Source of the DNA: Gaiellasilicea sp963791905
GTDB taxonomy: Bacteria > Actinomycetota > Thermoleophilia > Gaiellales > Gaiellaceae
Direction of reading: 5' to 3'
Length of the DNA: 64,000 nt
Assembly: GCA_963791905.1 (NCBI GenBank)
Contig: CAWBTX010000004.1
Coordinates: forward strand, 248,001-312,000
Position numbers and translations under genes: made by a program. The notes beneath the pieces are model-generated. The model ran no database searches and was not told the origin of the DNA. It saw only the letters and a list, made by a program, of their open reading frames with translations. Position 1 is the first letter of the stretch, and each line of letters begins with the position of its first letter. Below are positions 56,114 through 64,000 of the stretch, one piece after another.

Positions 56114-57463
56114 AGGACCGACTCCAGCGTGCTCCAGAGCCAGCTCTTGAACCGCTCTCCCGCCCCCGTCAGCGGCACGCCGCGCTGGGAGCGCGCGATG
56201 TCCGGCTCGAACAGCCGCTCCTCGATCAGCTCGGCCGCCTCGGCGCTCTGCGCGAGCAGCATGATCTCGGAGTTGCGGTAGAGCGCCCAGGCGTCGAGGT
56301 TGACGGTGCCGAAGCTGACGACGTCGTCCGCGACCACCACCTTGGCGTGGACGACCGTGCCGGGAAGCTCCCAGAGCTCGACTCCCGCCTCGGCGAGTTC
56401 GCCGTAGTGGTGCTTCAGGGCGGCCGTTGCCTGCGCGTTGTTCGACGTCTGGGAGACGACGAGCCGCACCGCGACACCGCGCCTCGCCGCCGCGAGGATT
56501 CGGCCGATCATGTCGGAGTCCGTGACGTACGGGTTCATCACGTCGAGCCGCCGGCGCGCACCGTCGATCTGCTCGCGGATCGCCTGGGAGGCTGCGACAT
56601 GGCCGCCGGGGATCACCTGCGCGAGCACGATCGGCGTCGAGCCCTCGTCGGCGGGCTCGGGGAAGTACGCGGAGAGGTCGGCCTCGAGCGGGCCACCGTG
56701 CCCGCGGAAGCTCGTCAGGAATGCGGCCTGCGCCTGTCGGACGACCCCGCCGGTCACGCGCACCATGACGTCGTGGAAGCCACCGTCCCGGAAGTGGTCC
56801 TCGATGCCCGCGCCGCCGGTCCACGCGACGGCGCCGTCGATCACGTAGAGCTTGCGATGGTCGGCGCGGCCGACCTCGTCCTGGCGCCAGTCGATCCCCT
56901 GGTCGTCGGGGAAGAGGCCATCGCGGTCGAGCGGGAAGAGGTCGTTGACGACGATCTGGGCGCCCGAGGCGGCGAGCCCCTCGAACATCTCGCGCGCCTC
57001 CTTGTACGGCCGCGAGCCGAAGCTGTCGACGATCACCCGGACCTCGACGCCCTCGTCCAGCTTGCGGCGGAGGAGGGCGGCCATCTCCATGCCGACCTCG
57101 CCCTCGCGCCAGCCGAACATGAGGATGTGGACGGACGACTGCGCCGCCTCGACGTCCGCGAAGATCCGCGGGAAGAAGTTCACGCCCTCGACCAACGGCT
57201 CGATCGAGGCCGCGGTCGACCAGGCGAACGGAAGCGCCGCATCGTGCGGGCGCATGCCGTCACGCTCGGCGAACTCCTCGGTCGCCGCCTGCGCGCCCGC
57301 GGAGGTCACGGCGTCGGCCGGCGGCGGCCAGCTCGGCCGCTGGGTGATCCCGAGCACCTGCCGGTACACGCCGACGAAGATCGCCGCGAGCGCGAGCCCC
57401 GCGATCGCGGCGGCCCGGCGTCCCCGGGGGCGCCGGCGCCTGAGTGGTAGCGTCGTCAGCCAT
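56110..57463 (-). CDS. Phospholipase D/cardiolipin synthase-like protein, one frame break
   Basis: About 450 residues. Two HKD motifs: HRKLYVID and HAKVVVAD. The N-terminus has one hydrophobic helix (AAIAGLALAAIFVGV), and an extra A near 57435 (GGGACGC) breaks the frame just before it. Membrane-bound; likely cardiolipin synthase or phosphodiesterase. The ATG at 57463 overlaps the ATG of the divergent gene. Confidence 0.88.
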
Positions 57464-57893
57464 GGGCGACCCTAACCCGCCGGTCGGCCGTGCGGCCTGG
57501 TGGCGGCTCGTGAGCCGGATCGCGGTCGCCGCGGTCCTCGTCGGCGTCTTCGTGACCTGGATCGCCGACGGTCCGGTGAAACTCGACGGGACGGAGGGGC
57601 CCAACAACGGCTGGCTGGCCGCGATCATGGCCGTGGTCGCGCTGCCGTGGCTGCGGATGCTCGAGCGCGGGTCGTGGGTGGGCGTGATCGGGGTGCTCGG
57701 CGCAGGGCTCGTGATCGGCTGGACGGCGCTCGAGAACTGGCTGGACGCCCGCGGGACGATTGGCGCCTCTGTCGCTCCCGGGCTGATTCTCGTCGTCGGT
57801 GGAGGCGCAGTCCTGACGACCGTGGCGATCGTGCGGGCTGTCGAGCTGACGAAGGAGGCGCTCAGGCACCGGGCGGCTGGACGCGTCGTGTGA
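57462..57893 (+). CDS. Four-helix membrane protein, unknown
   Basis: 143 residues from the ATG at 57462, with four hydrophobic helices (RIAVAAVLVGVFVTWIA, WLAAIMAVVALPWL, GVIGVLGAGLVIGW, LILVVGGGAVLTTVAIV). No ribosome-binding site; possibly leaderless. Its 3' end overlaps the converging ThrE gene by 32 bases. Family not recognised. Confidence 0.65.
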   Translation: MGDPNPPVGRAAWWRLVSRIAVAAVLVGVFVTWIADGPVKLDGTEGPNNGWLAAIMAVVALPWLRMLERGSWVGVIGVLGAGLVIGWTALENWLDARGTIGASVAPGLILVVGGGAVLTTVAIVRAVELTKEALRHRAAGRVV

Positions 57894-59152
57894 TGGCGTG
57901 GGCCCGGCGCTCCGCCCCGACGAGCCAGCGGTGGAACTCGACGCCGCAGAGGACGCCGAGCGCGACCGCTGCGATCGCTCCGACCACGGCGAAGACATCG
58001 GCGCCGGACGCCGTTTCGGGGAAGGCGAGAAAGGTCGTCAGCCCGATCAGCCCGAGCGAGCCGGGCACGAGCAGCCAGAAGCCAGGGAGGAACATCGCGT
58101 ACACCGGCATCGTCGACTGGAGCCGGGCAAGCTGGTACGCGGCGAGTGTCATCACGACCGCTCCGACGAAGCCGCTCGAGTAGGCGCCGAACAACGCATT
58201 GCCGATCACCTGGCCGGTCCACGCGGCGTAGAGCACGACGAGCAGCGAGAGCAGCGCGCCGGGCGGTGTCGAGTGGGCGACCGTGACGCCGACGGCGTAG
58301 ACGAGGACGCCGAGCCAGGGCGCCCAGCTGCCGAGGAGCGCGTCGGAGCTGGAGAACGCGCGATCCGCGGGAATCCCCGCGGCGCTGACGCCTGCGACGA
58401 TGCCGAAGGCGAGCAGGCCGAGCTGGGTGGTGGCCCAGACGAGCCGGCTCGAACCGGAGATCATCTGGCCTTCGGTCAGCTCGATGACCGCGGTCGTCAG
58501 CGCGACGCCGGGGATGAAGACGACGAGTGCAGCGATCATCGCGCGCAGGCCGGGGTCGGTGATGTCGTGCTTCACGGCGAGCGCTGTCAGCAGGGCGACG
58601 AGGAAGGCGGCGAGGAAGGGCATCAGATACCTCGAGCGATCGGCGCCCGCGCGCGAGCAGTCGCAGCAAGCCCACGAGCGTGCCGAGGACCGCGGCGGCC
58701 GCGACGTCGCGCACCGCCGGACGCAGGATCAACGCGATCCCGATCGTCAGCGTCGTGTAGCCGAGCACGCTCGGCAACGGCCCGAAGCGGCTGCCCGTCG
58801 CCCGGATCTCCTCGAGCTGGGCGATCCCGGCGGCGGGAGCGATGGCGCCACGCTCCGCCTGCTCGGCGAGCCGATGGACGGCGGCGATCTGGTCGAGGCG
58901 CGGGGTCGCCGACAGCCGCTTCGTCGGCTCGACCGTCGCGGCTTCGCCGCGTCCGAGCGTCAGGAGGAGCGAGGTCGGGAAGACGCTGAAACGCGCGTCC
59001 TGGAGCCCGTAGGCGCCGGCGATCCTGGTGAGGCGGTGCTCGATGGCATCGACGGTCTCGCCGATCGCGCTCAGCGCCGCGCCGAGGTCGGCGAGGAACA
59101 GCAGGAGCTCGTTCTCGGGTGCCGTTCGTAGCGCACGCGAGTGCTCCGGCAC
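57862..59152 (-). CDS. Threonine/serine exporter (ThrE) family protein, one frame break
   Basis: About 429 residues. A soluble N-terminal domain (FLADLGAALSAIGETVDAIEHRL) and ten helices (VFIPGVALTTAVIELTEGQM, FLPGFWLLVPGSLGLIGLT). One insertion near 58650. GTG start follows directly after the APC permease stop. It exports small amino acids. Confidence 0.85.
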
Positions 59153-60445
59153 CTAGACCGCCGTAGCATCGGGGTCGAGCGTGGGTGCGCCGCGCACCCG
59201 CTTCCAGACCATGTCGAGCGCCACCGCCAGCAGCGTGATCACGACGATCGCGGTGAACGTCTGGGGCGCGTTGCGGAGGGTGTCGACCGCGAAGAAGGCG
59301 AGGACGACTGCCGTCGCCGCGATGGCCGTGAGCACGATCACGGCGTTCGAGCCCAGTGTCCGCTCGCCGCCGGTATGCGGCCACGCCGACGAGCAGGAAG
59401 ATGACGAGCGAGCAGGCGCTCCCGACCGACGCGATCGCGGAGAGGTCGACGAGGTTGCTCACCACGAGGACGATTCCCGCCGTGATCAGCATGCCGGCGT
59501 TCGCCCCGAGCGGTGAGCCGGTTCCGAAGAACGGCGGGAACTGGCCCGTCCCCGCGAGCATCTTCGTCAAGCCTCCGGAGGCGTAGAGGGTCGCGTTCAC
59601 GGACGAAGCGGTCGCGAGCAGAGCGGCGATCGCCATCATCGTGAATCCGGCGTCCCCGAGCGACGGCCGTGCAGCCTCGGCGATCGCCGTCTCGCCGTAG
59701 CCGATCACCTCCGGGACCGTCGAGCGTGCCGAACACGCCGAGCGAGATCAATACGTACAGCACCGTCGTCACGCCGAGCGCGAGATACATGGCCCGCGGC
59801 AGCTCGCGCGCGGGGTCGCGCAGGTCGCCGACCGCGAAGGTGATGACGCTGAAGCCGAGGTAGGCGAAGAAGGTGAGGGCGACGCTCGCGATGATGTCGT
59901 TGAGCGGCGGATAGCCGCTGAACGCGAGCAGATCGAAGTCGATCTCCACGAGGGTGACGGCGATGAAGACGGCGAAGACACCCAGGAGGACGACGACGAT
60001 CAGCGACTGGGCCCGATCGACGATGCGCGAGCCGACCAGGTTGATGGCCGCCATGGAGACCACGATCAGGGACGTGAAGAGGTTGTCCCAGCCCGCCGCC
60101 GCATCGTCCCCGACGAAGAGCGAGGTCGCGTAGCTCCCGAACGAGACGGCGACCATCGAGCAGACGATCACGATCGCGGCGAAGTAGCCCAGCCAGGAGG
60201 CGATGCCCACGAGGCGTCCGTTGCCGAACCCCTCCATCAGGTACGCGATGATCCCGCCCGACGAGGGATAGCGCACGCCGAGCTTGACGACGGTGTAGCC
60301 GAGCAGCGCGGAGACGATCCCGGCCAGCAGGAACGAGAGCCAGACGGCGGAACCCGGCGACCGTTCCTGCCTCGCCGAGGAGCGCGAAGATGCCGGCGCC
60401 GACCATGGCGCCGATGCCGAGGAAGGCGGCGCCGCGGACGCTCAC
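59153..60445 (-). CDS. Amino acid permease (APC superfamily), three frame breaks
   Basis: About 429 residues over four frame segments, with insertions near 60355, 59715 and 59380. Recognisable: GIGAMVGAGIFALLGEAGTVAG at the first helix, YPSSGGIIAYLMEGFGNGRL and FFAYLGFSVITFAVGDLRDP. Amino acid/proton symport or exchange. Confidence 0.85.
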
Positions 60446-60446
60446 G

Positions 60447-61826
60447 CTACGGGACGGTCGTCGGCATCGGCGGCGCCGGTGTCTGGTTTCCGAAGAAGAG
60501 CCAGACGATCAAGATGCCGACGAGCGCGGTGACGACCCAGCAGATCTGCAGCGGTAACTGGAAGGAGTGGTCGACAACGCGCTTGCCGAGAGTTGTCGAC
60601 CCCGTCGTGTCGGCCTCGGCCGCCGCGATCTGCGTCCCGTTGGCGGGAAGGAGGAGCACGCCGACCACGGCGGTCCACATGGCGATCATGTAGCCGGCGC
60701 CGATCCCGAGCGCGAGCCCCAGCGGGACCATTGTGCGCGTCGACGCCGACTGGCTCGTCGTCAGCGCGGCAACGAGGAAGATGGCAACGGCGATCATGAA
60801 GGGCCACTGCTCGGCGAGGCCGCCGAGCGCCTGGACGATCGCGTCCTCGTTGTTCGCGATGAACGTGTCCGCCATCCAGGCGATCCCGAAGAGGGCGATC
60901 ATCGAGATCATCCCCGATCTGAAGATCGGCGTGCCCGGGATGTCGCCCGCCTTCACGTGGCAGAGGACGAGGATGAGCGCCGCGGCCGTGAGCATGAACA
61001 TCTGGATCAGCGGGGTCACCGACATCGGCTCGACCCCGCCGCCCTCGGCGGCGACAGTCGGGCGAATGCTCTCGACGAACCCGAACAGGCAGATCGCGAA
61101 GACGCCGGCCAGGAAGATGGCGACGCTGCGCTTGGCGTAGGGCAGCAGCGTGATCTCGGCCGGAGGAGCAGGCGGCTGCACTTCGCCCGACGCCAATCGG
61201 CGCTGGTACTCCGCGTCGTCGTCCAGGTCTCTCCCGTGGCGGCTCATCACGAGCGACATCGCGAAGATGCCGACGATGCTCGCCGGGATGGTGATCAGCA
61301 GCACGTCGATCAGGTCGTAGTTGTAGATCTCGACCAGCGGCAGGAGCGTGGCCATCGCAGCCGCGACGGGGCTCGACGTGATCCCGAGGGCATTCGCCAC
61401 GGTCGACCCGGCGAGCGCGCGCTCGGGGCGGATCTTGTTCGCGTACGCGACCTCGTTGATGACGGGGATGATCGAGAAGAAGGTGTTGCTCGTGCCGGTG
61501 AGGATCGTGAGCAGGTACGAGACGTACGGCGCGACGAAGTTGAGGGCCCTCGGCCTGGCGCGCAACGCCCCGCTGGCGACCTGGACCATGTAGTCGACGC
61601 CGCCCGCGGCCTGCATCGCCGCCGCCGCCGAGATGACGGCGATGATGATCAGGATGGCGCTGATCGGCGGCTCCCCAGGGTCGAGCCCGAAGACGAAGAC
61701 GAGAACGAGCGTGCCGACGCCGCCCCAGAGCCCGAGGCCGATCCCGCCCGAGCGCACGCCGAGGGCGATGAAGCCGATGACCACGAGGCCCTGGACCGCG
61801 AGGAGGATCCAGTCCGTGGTGCTCAT
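60447..61826 (-). CDS. Anaerobic C4-dicarboxylate transporter (Dcu family)
   Basis: 459 residues, intact. DcuA/DcuB blocks: GGIGLGLWGGVG, ILTGTSNTFFSIIPVINEV and VANALGITSSPVAAAMATL. It exchanges fumarate, malate or aspartate for succinate under low oxygen, which fits the cytochrome bd theme. One base before the APC gene. Its ATG overlaps the upstream stop (ATGA). Confidence 0.9.
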   Translation of the reverse strand: MSTTDWILLAVQGLVVIGFIALGVRSGGIGLGLWGGVGTLVLVFVFGLDPGEPPISAILIIIAVISAAAAMQAAGGVDYMVQVASGALRARPRALNFVAPYVSYLLTILTGTSNTFFSIIPVINEVAYANKIRPERALAGSTVANALGITSSPVAAAMATLLPLVEIYNYDLIDVLLITIPASIVGIFAMSLVMSRHGRDLDDDAEYQRRLASGEVQPPAPPAEITLLPYAKRSVAIFLAGVFAICLFGFVESIRPTVAAEGGGVEPMSVTPLIQMFMLTAAALILVLCHVKAGDIPGTPIFRSGMISMIALFGIAWMADTFIANNEDAIVQALGGLAEQWPFMIAVAIFLVAALTTSQSASTRTMVPLGLALGIGAGYMIAMWTAVVGVLLLPANGTQIAAAEADTTGSTTLGKRVVDHSFQLPLQICWVVTALVGILIVWLFFGNQTPAPPMPTTVP

Positions 61827-62428
61827 CGCTCGGTCTCCTCCCGGAGCTCTTCACACGTGCTCGAGTCGCTCAGCGCGGCTGCGAGCTCAGGGTCGAGGCG
61901 GCTGATCTCGACGATCGTCTGGGCGCCGCTGGCGAGCACGGCGGCGATCGTTCCCGCCGCGTCGGTCAGCTGCTCGATCGCCTCCTCGAGGGTCTCCGCT
62001 TCGTCGTCGAGCGTGTCTTCGGACTCCTCCAGCTCCTCCTGGGCGGAGTCGGCCCAGTCGGACACCCGCTCGGCGGCCTCTTCACCGTCCGACGTGTCGG
62101 GGATGCCCGCGTTGTCGACGCCTTCGACCAGCGTGTCCGTTGCCTGGACGGCCCGCTCCAGGCCCTTGCGGATGAACCCCGTTCGTCCCTGCGGCGTCTC
62201 CGACTGCGGTTCTTCGCTGCCCGCTGCGGTCTCGGCGGGGGGATCTCGCACGTCGTCGACGATGTCCTCGAGCTCGCCGCGCCAGACGCCGACCGCGCCG
62301 CAGACGTTCTGCGCCCACTCGCCGGCGGAAACCGTCTCGCCGCTCTCGTCGTCGCCGAGCGCGGCCGAGACCAGGATCACGGCGACGATGCCGACGAGCG
62401 CGAGGATCCAGGGTAGAGGCCCGCGCAC
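61823..62428 (-). CDS. Anchored acidic helical protein (lipoprotein-like paralog)
   Basis: 201 residues: one N-terminal helix (ILALVGIVAVILVSAALG) without a lipobox Cys, then EWAQNVCGAVGVWRGEL, a long acidic helical region, and CEELREETER at the end. The two Cys positions and framing match the lipoprotein at 22227. Function unknown. Confidence 0.75.
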   Translation of the reverse strand: MRGPLPWILALVGIVAVILVSAALGDDESGETVSAGEWAQNVCGAVGVWRGELEDIVDDVRDPPAETAAGSEEPQSETPQGRTGFIRKGLERAVQATDTLVEGVDNAGIPDTSDGEEAAERVSDWADSAQEELEESEDTLDDEAETLEEAIEQLTDAAGTIAAVLASGAQTIVEISRLDPELAAALSDSSTCEELREETER

Positions 62429-62431
62429 GCC

Positions 62432-63908
62432 CTACCTCCCCGACACCGACAGCTCGTCGACGACGGCGACGAGCAGCTTCCAGAAGCGCTCGACCGTGGG
62501 AATGCTCACCCGCTCGTCCGGTGAGTGCGGGAACTCGATCTGCGGGCCGAACGAAAGCATGTCCAGGCCCGGAACCTTGCCGCCGATCACCGCCGACTCC
62601 AGGCCCGCGTGCACGCCCGTCACGATCGGCTCGGCACCGAACTGTTCTCGGTAGACGCGCTGGGCCACGGCGAGCACGGCCGAGTCCGGGTCCGGCTGCC
62701 AGCCGCCGTAGTTGTGCTTGACCTCGAGCTTGCCGCCGGCCAAGTTCGCCGCGGCCTCCAGCCCCGCGATCACCTCCGGCAGCGCCGGGTCGTTCGAGGA
62801 GCGCGTCAGGCTGTGCAGCGTCAACTCCTCGCCCTCCGTGATCGCCTCACCGAGCGACGAGCTCGTCTCGACCAACCCCGGCACCGAGGGGCTCATCGCC
62901 AGCGGACCCGCCGGGACGAGCGCGACGACGTCGAGCAGCAGGCCGGTCGCCTCCTCGGCCCAGGCGTCGTCGCGAGCCGACGCCGGCTCGACGAGCAACG
63001 TGACGCCCGGGTCGCTGACGTTGTGCGCCGCGTGGATCGCCTCGCCCGCGGCCGCGACCGCCTCCCGGAATGCGGCCTCGCGGTTCGGCCGCGACCACGC
63101 AGATCGCACTCGCGTCGCGCGGGATCGCGTTCCGGCTCTTGCCGCCGTCGAGCGACGCGAGCCGGAACGGCGCCGTTCCGAACGCCTCGCGCAGTGCGCG
63201 CCCGACCACCTTGATCGCGTTTGAGCGGCCCGCGTCGATGTTCATGCCCGAATGGCCGCCGAGGCCGCCGCTCGCTGTCACGGACAGCGTCACTGTGCCT
63301 GGATCGACCGCCTCACGCGGCTGCTTGACCCGCAACCACGTGTCGGTGCTGCCCGCGCAGCCGACGGTGAGCTTGCCATCCTCCTCGCTGTCGAGGTTGA
63401 TCAGGATCGAGCCCTTCACGAGGGCCGGGTCGAGCGCGTTCGCGCCCTCGAGCCCGACTTCCTCGGCGACGGTCATCAGCAGCTCGAGCGGGCCGTGGGG
63501 CAGCGACTCGTCCTCGACGAGCGCCATCATGGCCGCGATCGCGACGCCGTCGTCGGCTCCGAGCGTCGTCCCGTCCGCCTTGAGCCAGTCGCCGTCGCGG
63601 ACGAGCGCGATGCGCCCCTCCGCGGGGTCGTTCGGGCTCGAGGCATCGCGCTCGCAAACCATGTCGAGATGCCCCTGGAGCGTCACGACCGGAGCACCCT
63701 CGCGGCCCGCCGTGGCCGGGACGCGGATGACGAGGTTCCGTCCGGCGTCCTGCTGGAGCTCGAAGCCGTGCTGCCCGGCCCACGCACGGACATGCTCGAT
63801 GACCGGCTCTTCCTGACGCGACGGCCGTGGGATCCTCGTCAGCGCCTCGAAGTGCCCCCAGAACGAGCGGGGCTCGAGTCCCGTCACGACTGATGTCTCG
63901 GTCGCCAT
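62432..63908 (-). CDS. pepD: Aminoacyl-histidine dipeptidase (M20), one frame break
   Basis: About 491 residues. LQGHLDMVCE and LGADDGVAIAAMMAL bind zinc; AEEVGLEGA carries the catalytic Glu. One insertion near 63090 changes frame. Cleaves Xaa-His and other dipeptides in the cytosol. 3 bases before the next gene. Confidence 0.9.
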
Positions 63909-63939
63909 AGTCGTGTCTCTTCGCGTCGCGTCCGAGTGG

Positions 63940-64000
63940 CTAGGCGAGTGCGTTGGTCTTCAGCGTCTCGAACTCCTGCTGCGTGATGGCCCCGCTGTCG
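63940..64000 (-). CDS. SHOCT-domain protein, C-terminal end only
   Basis: The last 19 codons of a gene running off the window: DSGAITQQEFETLKTNALA. It is nearly identical to the end of the SHOCT protein at 21077-21469, so probably a paralog. Confidence 0.75.
   Translation of the reverse strand, partial: DSGAITQQEFETLKTNALA

Noticed and set aside
60567..62654. 695-codon plus-strand frame
   Set aside because: Antisense to the intact Dcu transporter and lipoprotein-like genes; no recognisable domain.
24600..63120. Programmed frameshifting
   Set aside because: No shared slippery sequence or stimulatory structure at the breaks, and many genes would need several events each.
1..64000. tRNA, rRNA, CRISPR arrays, insertion sequences and riboswitches
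   Set aside because: None recognised on reading both strands; a covariance-model search was not possible here.

Overview
The window is high-GC DNA with tightly packed, often overlapping genes (ATGA, GTGA and TAGTG junctions), GTG/TTG starts, many small membrane proteins and two very large LuxR-type (LAL/MalT-like) regulators. Together with families such as DUF6325, SHOCT, DUF2254, DUF7144 and GAP, this points to a soil actinobacterium, most likely of the class Thermoleophilia (Gaiellales/Solirubrobacterales). The placement is inference from gene content. No rRNA, tRNA, transposase, integrase or CRISPR array was seen.

Left part (0-20 kb). After the end of a sensor kinase come a DUF2252 protein, a DUF7144 membrane protein and the first LAL regulator. 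A divergent group follows: a PRMT-like methyltransferase, a GNAT acetyltransferase, NTF2-like, SHOCT and DUF6325 proteins, and micro-proteins. Then come a DUF1269-sulfatase fusion, a SulP transporter, a lipoprotein, YihY, DedA, a CPA1 antiporter and a flippase. Eight copies of the palindrome TTCACCCGGGTGAA (six perfect, two with one mismatch) lie in this part, seven of them 73-230 bp upstream of start codons. I call them A sites.

Right part (20-64 kb). A SHOCT/DUF6325/lipoprotein operon is followed by an envelope operon (flippase, alkaline-phosphatase-superfamily protein, DUF4239 and a small membrane protein), a ClC channel and cydABDC with ndh. Next is a glucose-oxidation operon (zwf, GH15, GMC oxidoreductase, aldose epimerase, CPA2 antiporter), then DUF2254, NfeD/EamA, a second sulfatase, GAP, AI-2E, a K+ channel, a CMD protein, the second LAL regulator, a GATase, MFS, PLD, ThrE, APC, Dcu and PepD. 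A second palindrome, TCAYCC-N5-GGATGA (B site), precedes cydA, ndh, zwf/DUF2254, NfeD/sulfatase and the CMD gene, with weaker copies before the SHOCT operon, flippase/ClC and AI-2E. The likely reading is two parallel stress or respiration regulons, each with its own LAL activator and partly duplicated gene content.

Sequence quality. About 41 reading-frame breaks interrupt otherwise well conserved genes. None lies between 0.2 and 24.6 kb, and about 37 look like single-base insertions. I treat the affected genes as intact genes carrying assembly errors and give whole-gene spans.
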